From contig CP136061.1 in assembly GCA_032622095.1 (NCBI GenBank), positions 128,846,754 through 128,910,753 on the forward strand: a DNA stretch of 64,000 nt. Reading direction: 5' to 3'. This document shows positions 8,341 to 21,539 of the stretch, piece by piece. This DNA is from Siphonodentalium dalli (Eukaryota > Mollusca > Scaphopoda > Gadilida > Siphonodentaliidae). The notes beneath the pieces were generated by a model. The model was not told the origin of the DNA. It did not search any database and saw only the letters and a list, made by a program, of their open reading frames with translations. Every line of letters begins with the position of its first letter. The stretch's first letter is position 1. Made by a program: the position numbers and the translations under genes.

Positions 8341-10146
8341 AACAATTTTAGACCCAAAGATTCTATTTTTAGATGTGGCTCTAACGAGCCCCCTATTCTT
8401 CTAGCAGCCACATGTTGCGATCTTAAAATGGGTATTGCATCTGGGCATAGTAAAAACATGTTGTAATCAGATGAGAGATGACCATATATACCAGTATATA
8501 TTTCAGAAGTAATCAATTCTTCCAAAAGGACACCTCATCTCACAAAAAGTTTTAGGATGATGATGGAATCATCACTATTCAATCAATAGTAGAATGAGCC
8601 TTTGTCAGTCCCACATTAGTTTTGATTGGCCATGATAGTTGCAGTTTGGAGAAGATGGGGTCTATAATTTCACTAACACAATTCTTCATAATAGCTAATA
8701 ACCCTCATAACTTACCATTTTAAAGATATTTTCATTTTCAATACCACCCCAGGTTAAGTGGTCCTGCTAATTTTATATTTTGCTGATGGGTACTGCTGGA
8801 TTGCTATGATCGATGTTTGTAGGTCAAGGCGATTCTGTTAAGAAATAGTACCATCATTTTACCTAAAGTTGGTTCTTTTTGCATTGTTTGGCTAATCCGA
8901 GCAATTTGTGCAAAAGTCAGTGTCTGTATGAAACGTTCAAGAACATATATACTTCAAAATATTTAATGTGTACGCTGATGTTTGGTAAACAACAGGAATA
9001 GTCATCTCAATTATGGCCAGTTTGTAAAAACCAGCACCCATTATTGAAATATTTCACAATATACATGTTTTTAATGTACACTACACATAGCGGCTTATCC
9101 TCGATTTGTTCAGATCGCTTTGCTCTACCTGACTACCATACCAAATTTATTAGCATCACCACTAAACTTGGGATGAATACTGCCAAATGAATATATTGTG
9201 ATATATAGGGTAGTGGAAAAATAATGGTTGAGTCTTTTCTAAATATAATTCTAGTAAAACCTACACAATACCGTCTTGGTCTGATAAGAATCAGAGTCAT
9301 GTTTATTTAGGAGTATAGACATGAAGTCCACCAGTCTCATGAAAATTAAATGGGCTCTGCACTAGTAACATCTGGGCTCCTGGGACCCATTAATATTGAC
9401 AAATGCAACACAAATTAAAAATACATAGTAACTTTCCTCAAACATAGATTATAACCTGACAATCATTGTGTTAGAATCAGTGTACATATGTATATGTATG
9501 CATGGCCATAGCATGTTTTTGAAATACTGCAGAGTGCAGACCATAAATTTCACTAGAATATACATGTAGTTACTGCATGTACATCACACACATAAGGCGA
9601 CTGACACACATACGCGTACCTGCAGGGTTCACAATATTTGACATGTAAAGTATATATATATATCTCTCCTGTGCCTATAACATCAAACCAAACGGTTTAC
9701 AGTACTTTTACTGACATTTTTGGAGTGGCACATATACATACATACAAAATTAAAGTCAATTTAAAGGGACGAAATGAAAAATAAATTTGTGCAACTATAA
9801 TGGAGATCTACATTGCATTACAACATCCACAAATCTACAAAATCTACAACATCCACAAATCTACAATATCTACAAAGACATCTGACTATCATAGTTATTG
9901 GTAATGTGATCATTTTTCCTTGATAAGTTGAAACATGAGGGAGGATTGCATAGCATGCATGGCTACCTGCAGAATGTAGATTTGTATGTATTTATATCTG
10001 CATATCAACTGATGCTTGTATTTTTCTTCTAACTCACTCTGAGCTCACAACGCAACAGGATTGCATTCGGAATTTCAAGCCCATAAAGCTAGACACTTTA
10101 GAATCAAGCTTGCCAAATAAATTTCCATGAACCTCACATGAACTCA
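8341..10146. other. Non-coding stretch right of the palindrome
   Basis: No supported exon or recognised element. Short CAACATCCACAAATCTAC-type direct repeats occur at about 9820-9870. Confidence 0.5.
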
Positions 10147-11741
10147 CTGAGGGGGTGTTTATACATTACCCGGCGAAGATCGCATTCGCTTTAGCCGGCA
10201 GCGATAACAATAGAGTGTTTATACTTCGCCGGATAAGAATTACGGCTATCCGGATACTCAGCTATACGGTTTTCAACTTTTGGATAAAATGATTTAGTAC
10301 AAGCACCTGATTGTCGTATGGATTCTAATTCGCTCTGCTGTTAAGTTAGATGTTTATCTGGGGTCATGCCGTCATGGGTGATTCCCTTTCAACAGTTAAC
10401 TCGAACAATATTATTGTGCAATCGCTGATAGACCAGCCCGCTTTTCACCTGTGTATATATTGGTCAGTGTGCCAGTTTGATTGTCTCTAATCAGCTGTCC
10501 GTCGGTGGTCACGCACCTTGGTTATAAGCTATTATTATAAATACTAACTGATGATGGTACACGTACTCTGCATGTGCATGGTGCATTTGTTGCGCATTCG
10601 AGGTAATTAATTCATGTACATGTATGTCCATATATATGTGGAAGAAATGGGATGGCACGTTTCTATGGATTCAAACTTAATGGACAATTAGTTCAATAAT
10701 CTAAATCTGAGTGCGCCGTGGACATATGTACACAGGGTCGGGTCTAGAGGGCCTGATTTTGAGGTGTGGGACTGTTCATCTTTGGAATTTATCGACCGAC
10801 CGTGGTTATGGCCAGGTGTGAGAAATTGTTTTAATCTGAACCCTGAAAATTGCTAAATCCTAGCACCCAGCCTTAAGATTTCCAATTGTTGGACATTTTC
10901 CAAACTTGACGCACCTCTAAGGTTGGATCATTTCCAACTGATGGCCATTTCAGTCCAACAATTTGGCCAAAAAATAAGCAAATGTTGCCTAAAGAAATCA
11001 CCAATAACAAATTGTTGAAAATAAAACTACGAGAACAATTTCAACATATTGCTGATGTCAAATTTCCAACTATTGCCGTGTCAGGTATGAAATTTCCAGC
11101 TTTTGAATATTTTGATTAAAGTTGGGATGAGACACCCACATCGCCACGGCCCTATATACATGGACATGGTGAACGCCCGAGTAAAATGAAAAACATATTT
11201 TATTGTATAATATGCAAACGGAAAATGTGTCACATTTGATTCGCATTGTTGAAACTTATATAATTTATATAATATAAAATCCAATCCGAATGATTAGACA
11301 CCAATTTGTAGATGTATGCGACGAAAAGATATCAAAACTGACAATGACCATGCTTTTGGTGCGACACTCACTTCACAGGCTGTCTATGAAACCAAACAAA
11401 CCATTAACAATGTTGTTTAAATATCTATAAAATTACCAATAGCAATACCTGAAAGTTTGAGTTGGATATTAATAATTTCGGCATTTCCATTTCTAAAAAG
11501 TTTCATTTCACTATACTGCCCAACCATATCTCTAACAGGAAGCGGCTAGATGTCTATAGGTGTACAGCAATATCATATTGCAGTTCAGTGAGAACTAAAA
11601 CGAAAACTATTAACAAGTAATGGAGACACGTGAATATATGCTTATCTTCGCCGGCGATGTGTAAACACTCTACCCAACCTTCGCCGGCTAATGGGTTCGC
11701 CGGGTAACGGCTTCACCGGCTATGTGTAAACGTCACCTCAG
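10147..11741. mobile_element. 1.6 kb non-autonomous TIR element
   Basis: The left end CTGAGGGGGTGTTTATAC (10147) pairs imperfectly with the right end GTGTAAACGTCACCTCAG (ending 11741); 14 of 18 positions match. GCCGGCGAAG/CTTCGCCGG motifs repeat inside both ends (10170-10260 and 11645-11725), together with further copies of TGTTTAYAC, as expected for subterminal transposase-binding repeats. No transposase frame is present, and no clear target duplication flanks it. The superfamily is not assignable. Confidence 0.65.
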
Positions 11742-12650
11742 TTTAACACAAGGAACGATTGTCAAGTTGGAAAATATTCTGTATGTATGTATGGAAGCCC
11801 TACATTTTTAATGTGTGGATTTATTATAACTGGACTAAAGCCCTTATAAAATAATATGAAGGATTATTTTAGTCTTTATTACTGGATATCACACCAACAA
11901 TCAATAGACATGTATTTGTTAGTTTTGAACAGGACGATATATTTAAATTTTACTGCAACTGCATCTTTCTTATGACTTATTTTCTTACAAACTCCCAAAT
12001 TTGAACCAGAAACAATTTAGGGCAAATATACATCTACGTGTACATATACATATATCAGGATATAAATATAGGCGATCATGCCAGGCTAGCCATTATTTGT
12101 TCTAAAATAATGTACGTGTTAGGGAAATTGTAGAACCTTTATAGAAAATGGTGATGCAGCCAATCAAAATTGATTTGGGACTGATAAAGACACAACCTGC
12201 TCGACTACCGAATCATACTGATTGATCAAATTGTAGTAACTCAACATCACTAAACCTGCTTGTGGGCTGAGTATAATTCAATTCAACATTAGAATACCAT
12301 AAAAACACCCTGTTCTCCCATAAGTTTAAAGAAAATAACACATTGAAATAATTTACATGTATATTGCTAATGTGAATAAATTCCATTTATAACCATTTTG
12401 GCAACCATCTCACATCAAAGGCCATGAAATCTAGATAACAAAAGATTTCTGGATGAAATCGATACAATAAATATAAACTTTAAAAACCTCAACAATCAGG
12501 CGAAGTTCAACTGGCTATTCACCTCAGAAAATGAATGCATACTAAAATTACTTGGCCGATATTTGTGTAACTGCTTCTTGGAAAGAGACGAAAGTAAACC
12601 AATGTCAGAATAATATAATCTATCCACTCATGGCATCTCATATATATTTT
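11742..12650. other. Non-coding stretch
   Basis: No supported gene or recognised repeat; moderately AT-rich unique-looking sequence. Confidence 0.4.
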
Positions 12651-12654
12651 GAAG

Positions 12655-13245
12655 ACCTCTGTATGTTTGTCTGTATGTCTGTCTGTATGTCATTAATACA
12701 AATCTACGATTCTCGACCGATCGGGACGACACTTGGTACGTGTGTGTAGTTTGACCAGGCGGTCGTTGCGGCGCCCGCTTTGCGCATGCGCAGACGAGAT
12801 ATCGGAAACGGGTGGAGCTATCGACTTGAAATTTGCTATGTGAATGTATCTTGCCCCGGATACGAATTTTATCGGGTCGCCGAGCCCGTGCGACGCCAGC
12901 TTCGCGCATGCGCAGACGAGATCTCGGAAACGGGTGGAGCTATCGACTTGAAATTTGGTATGTGAATGTATCTTGCCCCGGATACGAATTTTATCGGGTC
13001 GCCGAGCCCGTGCGACGCCAGCTTCGCGAATACGCAGACGAGATATCGGAAACGGGTGGAGCTATCGACTTGAAATTTGGTATGTGAATGTATCTTGCCC
13101 CGGATACGAATTTTATCGAGTCGCCGAGCCCGTGCGACGCCAGCTTCGCGCATGCGCAGACCAGATCTCGGAAACCGGTAGAGCTATCGACTTGAAATTT
13201 GGTTTTTGAATAGCCCGGACAACGTCGGGCTCATCGGCTAGTCAT
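12655..13245. repeat. 122-bp tandem array, about 3.6 units, with TGTCTGTATG leader
   Basis: The motif GCATGCGCAGACGAGAT recurs at exact 122-base spacing (near 12786, 12908, 13030 and 13152). Units are about 95 percent alike by eye. They are preceded by a TCTGTCTGTATG microsatellite (12660-12690) and followed by GCCCGGACAACGTCGGGC. Because 122 is not a multiple of three, several overlapping short frames on both strands arise from the array; they are not genes. Confidence 0.85.
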
Positions 13246-14065
13246 ATATATACCGAGTAGTATGGTCACATCTTACTGTCCATAATTATACACTTGCAGA
13301 CTGTATAGTACATACCTCTATGAACCTTTTTATACTATCCATATCCCTGTCAAGTAGTTACCCTGTCTACTGACTCCTATTAATAATCTTGCAATTATAG
13401 TTGTGACCTGACAACTCTCAAACTTTTGCACTTTGGAAGAAGTGATCGGAATGCAGACTTACAATATACTATATAGTTGATAAGTACGGTGCACTATTCA
13501 ATTTCAAACACTTACATATTTAGAGTTATCAACCCTAGACAAATCAGTGTAACTACTGGACTGGATTACTATAATCAAGTTATATAATATATTTTGTTTG
13601 TTTTGTTAAAATATACCAGTTTATGTTCTAGTCATACCTCTTGGGGTTCATTGTATGTAAATGCATGCATTTGGTTTCAATAAATCTATCTATGAACTAC
13701 ATTCTTTTTGTAGGAGTTTTAGTGATCAAATACCCTGTAATTGATGATTTCCTCAACATCTTTGTTATTGGGAAAATGTCTGTTTTTCATTCTACGACCA
13801 ATATATTCCATCCAAAAACCTTATTTTCAGGGTCAAGAGCTCCCTGAAGGTCAATCCCATCCGAAAATGGTACAGAAAATATCAGAAATGATACCTGTAT
13901 GTGGCACCGATGGATATAGGTCAATAAAATTCTAATTGGGGGCTCAACTTTGAGATAAAAGTGCTGAATCCCAAAATTGGGGTTCAGGCCGTCAAAAATG
14001 GATTTTTTTTGGTTTTTGGCAATTATCTTAAAAAACATTGACTTTTGGATATGAAAATGTATTAC
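13246..14065. other. Non-coding stretch
   Basis: No supported exon, tandem repeat or TIR element identified. Confidence 0.4.
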
Positions 14066-14067
14066 TG

Positions 14068-15205
14068 ACCCCCCCCCCCCCATAATATGGCCATTCCGCA
14101 CATTTTGAGTGGTCACACGACCCCCTATGTCCAACGGTTCTGGATATATAGTCACGACGGGTGGTAGTACTTCGCGCAAAAAGGGGCGTGGCCATTTGAC
14201 CCATTTCGCCGTCAATGGAAAACAGGGATGTGGCTAGAGGGTCTCCGCTGGGGGGGGGGGGTGGTGTCCACCTTGAGAATTTCCAACTGCACCCCCCCCC
14301 CCCCCTTGAGTCGGAATCACACCAACAACACAACTTTGCATAATTCCATTTGCACCCCCCCCCCCTCGAGTCGGAATCATACCAACACAACTTTTTGCAT
14401 AATTATACCCCCCGCAACGAAGTTAGGGGGGTATACTGGAGTCAGCTCGTCCGTCCGTTCGTCCGTCCGTCCGTGGACACAAATTTGTCCGGAGTTTTTC
14501 TCAGTCGTTTTTTTTATCAATTTCCGTGAAACTTGGCACAGACATCAACCATCATGGGAACATGTGCACCTGCGATTATGACGTCTGTCGGACTTTGTTT
14601 TTTTTATAGTTATCCCCCCTTTTTCGACTTAGAAAATTTTCGCAACATGTATACTTTTGTCCGAGCTTTTATTCCTACATTTTTCGGTCAACTTTTTTTA
14701 AACGTGGCACATATATTTAGTACCATTGGAACTTGTGCACCTGCGATTATGACATCTGTCCGACATTTTTTGGTGGAGTTATCCCCCTTTTTCAACTTAG
14801 AAACTTTTTTTGCAACATGCATAATTTTGTCCGAGCTTTTATTCCTACATTTTTCAGTCAATGTTTTTTAATCTTGGCACTGATATTTAGTACCATGGGA
14901 ACCTGTGCACCTGCGATTATGACGTCTGTCCGACATTTTTTGTGTGGAGTTATTCCCCTTTTTCGACTTAGAAATTTGTTTGCAACATACATAATTTTGT
15001 GCAAGCTTTTATTCCTACAATTTTCAGTCAATATGTTTAAGATTAGGGTTATGGTTGTACACCTGCAATGGGAACTGTTATTTTATTATTTTAACTAAAT
15101 ATTTACTGACATGTGAAACATCTTAGTATTTTTTTTAAAAGGGGGGTATCCGTAGTCCCATTGGGACAGTCACACCTCTAGTTCCATTTGCACCCCCCCC
15201 CCCCT
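14068..15205. mobile_element. Minisatellite element with 170-bp units nested in poly-C repeats
   Basis: A repeat starting ATACCCCCCGCAACGAAG (about 14406) and ending AAAGGGGGGTATCC (about 15150) contains a TCCGTCCGTCCG tract. Three units of about 170 bp follow, each with CACCTGCGATTATGAC (near 14570, 14740 and 14910). It interrupts a second repeat whose copies carry TTCCATTTGCACCCCCC (near 14345 and 15182), so it looks inserted. Poly-C runs at 14070, 14290, 14355 and 15193 mark the host repeat. No coding sequence. Confidence 0.65.
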
Positions 15206-16810
15206 TGTACCTCATGCTCAGGCCTAATTTCCTATATATTCATAAGCCATGCTTCTATTTTCCCAGCATGAGAACATTAAGATATTTTAACCTGAAAATT
15301 GCCCCAAAAAAACCAACTAGTGATCTAATTCCAGACAAATGCACACAGCTACCGACAACAGACCAGGAAACACCGGACCGACCATGGTTGTTCGGCCTGG
15401 TGTGAGAACATTTTGAAAACTATACAAGAAAATCTCAAATCCTAGCATCTAGACTGGCCTCAACTGAAGCTTTTCTAGTGTTGGAAATCTCAAACCTCAT
15501 GCTCCCCCCTCAGGTTGGAAAATTCTTCAACTGGTGAAAATTTTGAAATCTGAACAAGAAAATCGCAAAATCCTAACACCTAGACTAGCCTCAAGCCTTC
15601 CTACTGTTGGAAATTTCAAACCCTACACCCCCACTTAGGTTGGAAAAATTCCAACTGATGACAATTCCAATGACAATGTTGACCAATTGTATGACAGTAT
15701 TGTTTTCTTAAATTAACTAGAAGTTTTTGACTGGCCACGGGGGAGGGACCAGGACACAAGCTTTCCAAGTGTTGGAAATTTCCAACCTGTCACCTCCTTA
15801 AGGTTGGAAAATTTCCAACTGATGACCATTTTTGACCAAAAATAGGAACATATGCAAATATTGGTCGAAAAACAATAAATTCCCCCCAATAAATTGTTTT
15901 TACCTGAAATTAGGAATTTCCAACTATTGAAAATATAGCTCTCTGCTGGGGGTGAGACACACCCCCCACACCCCCCTCTAGCCACATCCCTGATGGGAAA
16001 TGTGTTACCAACCAAAGATTGTTCGTGTACCTTCAATTAGTGGATTCATGAAGAGTTTTGCTATGGACATACAAGTGCATACAAAACCACCATGAGCTAC
16101 TCTAGTAAATTGTAATGTTCGCATTATTGCTTTAAAATGTGGGTTCCGTTCTGTCATGCATGTTTACCCGTGGTATATACAACCTCTTGTTGCTGAAGCA
16201 GAAACATCTGTATATTTTATTCTTTCCTTCAAATTCTCCACCATTCGCTGCATGGAGGACACTGCCAGCCAATATTCAGATTAACTTACCAAGCAGTGCA
16301 TCTTTCGTTTATAAAGCTTGATTATTGTTTACCCATTGACACCAACTGGCCTCCAATGAAGAGCGAAATAAATATATAACAACCCACCCAGGCAAACTAT
16401 GTTCGCGCACCTCTGCAATTACCTGCGGCAAATTGATAACCATGTGTAATTGGTTCCAGGCCGGGTCAGTCATTTCCTCTCTGATTTAGATGAAATCGTA
16501 CCTGGATTGCGTACACATGGAGAATATCATTCTTTGCACAAATTGACATTGTCGACCTCGCGGAATGACTGTATGAGTCATGAATAAGACGCGAAAGTAC
16601 CGGCTAGTGCCATGGGTTGGTACTATACTTAATAATGCCTGACATGAGTTCACAATACACCATTTTATGCGCCTGTTATTTCCCCATAAAATTCGCACCA
16701 TGTTGGTGTTGTTAGTGACACATTTTGTACAGAGATTCCTATCCAAAACAGCAGAGGAAAAGTAAATACATATTGGTGGCGGATGGATTACTTACATTCA
16801 CTTTCTGATT

Positions 16811-16814
<4 letters not shown>
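15206..16814. other. Non-coding stretch with GTTGGAAATTTCCAAC-like motifs
   Basis: Between 15430 and 15960 the motif GTTGGAAA/TTTCCAAC recurs many times, probably a decayed repeat; related motifs appear at 10,880-11,100. No gene is supported. Confidence 0.4.
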
Positions 16815-16850
<36 letters not shown>

Positions 16851-16865
16851 CGTGACGGTCATATA

Positions 16866-16906
<41 letters not shown>
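16815..16906. repeat. Two (AT)n tracts around a short spacer
   Basis: Two AT microsatellites of about 35 bases each flank GACGTGACGGTCATATAAG. The whole is self-complementary and could extrude as a cruciform. Confidence 0.8.
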
Positions 16907-16907
<1 letters not shown>

Positions 16908-17003
16908 CTCATGGTATATTCATTAAAAGGGCATACGTCTTTTGCAGTGGACCAAGAAAAGAAGAGGGTGGTGAAATAGATAAACTTTGTTCATTTACCA
17001 AGT

Positions 17004-17230
17004 CTGCAGATAGTGTGCCTGTCATTTGCACAGCGGGGTAGCATCACAAAATTCATCATATGTTTACATCATTCTGCTTAGGCCTCATATTCTGGGAAGT
17101 ATCTATAGTCTCAAATTAACATTGTTTGTAGTTACTTTTTGCCTTCTGGAAAGTTTCTACATATCCCCTAATTTGCAGAGATAATAATCGAGGAGACTAT
17201 AAATAGGTGCACATCACCAACTTCAACAAA
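17004..17230. mobile_element. Copy of the AGTGTGTCTGTCATTTGCAG repeat family
   Basis: Starts AAGTCTGCAGATAGTGTGCC and shares the interior (GGGTAGCATCAC, CTTAGGCCTCA, ATATCCCCTAATTTGCAGA) with copies near 19,100, 31,140, 37,476 and 59,419. Non-coding, rich in internal inverted repeats. Confidence 0.6.
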
Positions 17231-19090
17231 TTGCTAATATGCATAAATTATATGCTGTAAAAGTGTCTATATAAGAATCGTTTCAACATATGAAATATAA
17301 TTATCCACGAATTATTGGTAATGAATATAAGATTCGGATTCGTCATCTTCGGTTTAAACCTGGTTCACGAACACCTATTTTAAACCATCGTTTGACAACT
17401 TAACTTGATCCTTGGTTTAAACTCAATACTGCAGGTCTAAATGACGCATTCGTCATCTCTGGTTTAAATCTGGTCCAGCCATACCCATGGTTTAGCAGTA
17501 GTGTCTTTATATCGTCGAGATAAATAATCGTACTTGCCGAATGCGGACCGTCACGTTCTGTCGACAGCGAAAATCGATAATTACGACAGCCAGCATATTT
17601 TGATTGGAACTGTATAAGTGAGAAGCGCCGGTCACACCTGTAATGTGGGGGGGGGGTTAAGTTTTTTGTCAATTGTGATATGTGTTTGTTTGCGTTTGAT
17701 AACCGGCAACTAAACCATATCATTCGACGGCGTTCCAGCTAAACCGGTTTAGGGAGGCCAGATCTGAGATAACGAACCCGCCTTTTTTGGACCACGGTTT
17801 ACATGGGTTGTGCTGTACATAATCTAGATTGACGGCGTGTACATTCGATAACCGGAAGTGGAATAGGAAAATCAGAATATACGCCTCGGAATCAACACCA
17901 GGGTAAGTGTTTTGACTTCTAATTACTATCTCTGTATTATGGACATGCAATGCAGTGGTATTTTCCTTAGACAATATAGTTACAATTACAAACAGCAGAC
18001 GAGTTGTGTCGGCTCATTTGCTGTTATCCAGTGTTTAATATCGAGAAAAATAAAACGAAAGTACAGAAATCACATGTAAATAATACCATCTTCTACTTCA
18101 ATGTGTATTTTCGCAGATAAAAACTGATATTTACGTACACTGTGTCCGTGTTGCATTTTCCTGGTGCTCTTATGGTTTTATATAGGTATATATTGCGACA
18201 TTTGTCAGAAGATTTTGTGTACGATTAAATGTGATCCATCTGTATAGATCTGCGACATTGTATCTTGGGTATTGGAGTTTTCGCAGGGATGTCGTGCTGC
18301 AGGCGGTTGTAGTTACTATGCATTTCGACTGTATATTATGTCTGCATGTCATCTAATGCTACATGTTCGTGTCTATAGTTCCATAGTTTTCCCATTCAAT
18401 CTGCGACGACGAAGACTGAGTGAGGCGAATGCTATGGTGTGATTATGTGATTGAAACTGAATGGACTCTTGTGTTGAGGGAGATTATGGTTCCAACATTC
18501 CATCGATATTACGTAATTTGAGTCATAACAGGCGGTGAGTACGCACAGCTTTGTCGCTTGAATCGACCACTTGTTCATTCGTGATTGATGCGTAGTAAAT
18601 TCCAGAGCCCTTGTATCACCGCGCTCATAATGAAGTATATCTCCGCTGACTCAGTCTTATCGCAGACAACCTCGTAAGTCTTCGGTACAGAGCGAAGGTA
18701 CATCGCCGTGAGTTCTCCTCAGCTGACTGAGTCAACATCTCTCGGCGATGATTGCTAACGTTACAAATGATGGTATACTCACTAACGCACGTTTGATGAT
18801 TAGCGCTAACCACAAAACAACTTCACGTGTTTTTTACGGAATGTTCTAGAAATGTGCATCACCAAACTCAGCTGACACGGGGTGTCAATTGCACTTGCGA
18901 GTCGACCGTGGTTCGTAATTAAAAATACAAACACGCGTTCTCTGGACTGATAGAAATAATCTAGACTAAAGTTCTTCAGATCTTCCCCTTAGGCAGTTGA
19001 GTCATCATTTCAAGTTATTGTCCGTCATGGTGGCCCGTTCCTCCCTGGAGTCTTTTCCCTCTCGTGAGTTTCTCGATCCGTCTTTCCTCG
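17231..19090. other. Non-coding stretch with GGTTTAAA motifs
   Basis: GGTTTAAACCTGGTTCA-type motifs cluster at 17,350-17,780 and suggest a decayed TIR element, but its borders cannot be set. 18,380-18,830 is relatively CpG-rich. No coding exon is supported. Confidence 0.35.
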
Positions 19091-19099
19091 TGCATTCGA

Positions 19100-19510
19100 G
19101 CAAGCCTTGAAATTGTGTGTCTGTCATTTGCAGAACGAGGTCCCCACATGATGAATATAGTGATGCTACCCCGCACAGCGGGCTATATCATCACAAAATT
19201 CACATCTGGGGACCTCACTCTGCTTAGGCCTCAAATTTTGGGAAGGATCTATAATATCAAATTGACATTGTTTTAGTTATTTTTTCCCTTCTATTTAGTT
19301 TCTATATCCCCTCAATTGGGCCCTAATTTGCAGAAGATAAAATGCACAATCGAGGTGACTAATGGCTGAACACCACCACATCCTAGGATTACCATAGCAG
19401 TTGAGCCTCAACAGAATGAGGTCCACATAGGATGGATTTGGTGATGCTAGCCCGCGTTGCGGGGTAGCGTACCTGAATCACTCTCTGTGACATTATGCAA
19501 ACGACAGACA
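19100..19510. mobile_element. Copy of the AGTGTGTCTGTCATTTGCAG repeat family
   Basis: Shares TGTGTCTGTCATTTGCAGAA, the AGGTCC motif, the GCTATATCATCAC/CTAGCCCGC stem and the CTTAGGCCTCA motif with the other copies. Ends near 19,515 with the inverted GCAAACGACAGACACACC. Confidence 0.6.
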
Positions 19511-19639
19511 CACCATTTCAAGGCTTGCATTCCAAATTATATTGTCAAGAATCTTTCCAACCAAGTTTACCAATGTATGAGGGTACAACCCCCTCCCCCA
19601 TGTAATCCGGCTTTAGAAAACATCTGGAATCCAGATCCA

Positions 19640-20770
19640 GTTTAAGAATATATAAGAATAGCTGGTGGACCCGACTTCGTCCAGGCTGTTTCCCCTCTGC
19701 TTTTCGGCGAATTGCGCCATTTAACCGTGAATTGACCATTTTGAAGGTCAAGGTCAGGTCGATGTCACGATTTGACCCGTCCAAAACACTCCCAGGACAA
19801 AAGTATCCGTCGAAATCCGTCAGGTTTTACCCGATTTGACCTTGAATTGACCATTTTGAAGGTCAATGTCAGGTCGGGGTAACGATTTGACCCGTCCAAA
19901 ACCATATGTATCAAATGTCGAAATCCCGTCAAAATTCGCGATTTGACCTTGAATTGACAATTTTGAAGGTCAAGGTCAGGTCGGGGTCACGATTTGACCC
20001 GTCCAAAACACTCCCCGGACAAAAGTATCCATGGGTATCAAATTTCGTCAAAATCCGTCCGTTTTACCCGATTTGACCTTGAATTGACCTTTTTGAAGGT
20101 CAAGGTCAGGTCGGGGTAACGATTTGATCCGTCCAAAAGAATCCCCGGACAAAAGTATCCGTAGGTATCAAATTTCGTCGAAATCCGTCCCGTTTTACCC
20201 GATTTGACCTTGAATTGACCTTTTTGAAAATCAAGGTCAGGTCGGAGTCACGATTTGACCCGTCAAATTTCGTCAAAATCCGCCCGGCAGTTTTTCCGGC
20301 CATAGCTAACAGACAAACAACAAACAGACAGACAGAAGTCCCAAAATATATAGTAGACTAGCAGGTTAGCCCGCCACTGGCGGCATTCGTCCCATGGCTT
20401 TGTTCGAAAAAGCAATTGCAACAGGTTCCGAGACACTTGTGCTGCATTTGTACAAATTTTCGTCGAAATCAGCAAGTTTTACCCGATTTGAGCTTGAATT
20501 GACAATTTTGTAGGTCAATGTCAGGTCGTGGTCATGATTTGACCCGTCCAAAACACTCCCCGGACAAAAGTACAGAAATCCGCCAGTTTTACCCAATTTG
20601 ACCTTGAATTGACCAGTTTGAAGGTCAAAGTCACATCGGGGTCACGATTTGACCCGTCCGTGACACTTTCGGGACAAATGTACCCATAGCTAGGTAGCAA
20701 GTTTAGGCTCAATCGGTTGACCCGTCCCGAGTTGACCTTGAAAATAATAACCCTGGGGTCCAATATGAAG
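19640..20770. repeat. Diverged minisatellite of GACCTTGAATTGACC units
   Basis: Units of about 130-170 bp carry the ordered motifs ACCCGATTTGACCTTGAATT, GAAGGTCAAGGTCAGGTCGG, ACGATTTGACCCGTCCAAAA and CCCGGACAAAAGTATCC. They recur about seven times. The first block ends with CAGACAGACAGAAGTCCCAAA (about 20,330). Short frames on the minus strand are artefacts of the repeat. A related short copy lies at 24,340-24,650. Confidence 0.8.
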
Positions 20771-20821
20771 CAGCTTAGAAAACACAAAGAACAGCTGAGC
20801 CCCAAAATTTATTAACACATG

Positions 20822-21165
20822 ATTTCGCATTCAAATCGATTTATGTCGATAAAACTCTTATTTTTCAAAATTTCAAGCTGAGACTTCGTGTGACTGCGTG
20901 TAATACTTATATATTCTTAAAATGACACAGTCCAACACGTAATTATGTTTTAGATGGAAGAAATAAAAAAAATTCGATGCTAAATTTTAACATAGGATTT
21001 CCCATTAAAATCGATTTATGTCGATAAAACTGTTATTTTTCAAAATTTTAAGCTGAGACTTGGTGTGTATGTGTATAATACTTACATATTCTTAAAATGA
21101 CAGAGTCCAGCACGTAATTATGTTTTTGATAAAAGAAATTAAATTTGTTCGATGCTAAATTTCGA
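20822..21165. repeat. Tandem duplication, about 174-bp unit
   Basis: The motif AAATCGATTTATGTCGATAA occurs near 20,835 and 21,009. Each is followed by the same string of motifs (AAGCTGAGACTT, TTCTTAAAATGACA, CACGTAATTATGTTTT). Confidence 0.75.
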
Positions 21166-21539
21166 GCGATAACGTTCCGTTGAATTGTAAACAAACGCTC
21201 TTTTATAGCGACGCGTCATATACAACTCTCATTAAATTATCACTTGATTAACCACCGCAGTGCCGTTTTTTTATGACTGAGAGTGGAGAACGGGTGCTCT
21301 GAGCTTCTCCAAAACGCGACGCCGTCCGTGGGATTTTATCCTTAGATAGGAAGTTTGAGCTCAATCCGCGCAGCCCTATTCGATTGTATGAAGTACCGGT
21401 ACCCACACACATATATACACACACATATCTATATCTATATTTGCGAATGTCTGTCTGTCTGTCTGTCTGTGTTCTATAGAAATTCACAGGGGACCATCTA
21501 GATGATGCCAAAGGGGTCTACTAGGAGTAGCTTTTTACG

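Noticed and set aside
8118-8525. 135-codon minus-strand frame at the right palindrome edge
   Set aside because: Lys/Asn/Phe repeats translated from an AT-rich degenerate tandem repeat.
12552-13209. Several overlapping frames on both strands
   Set aside because: All are produced by the 122-bp tandem array, whose length is not a multiple of three.
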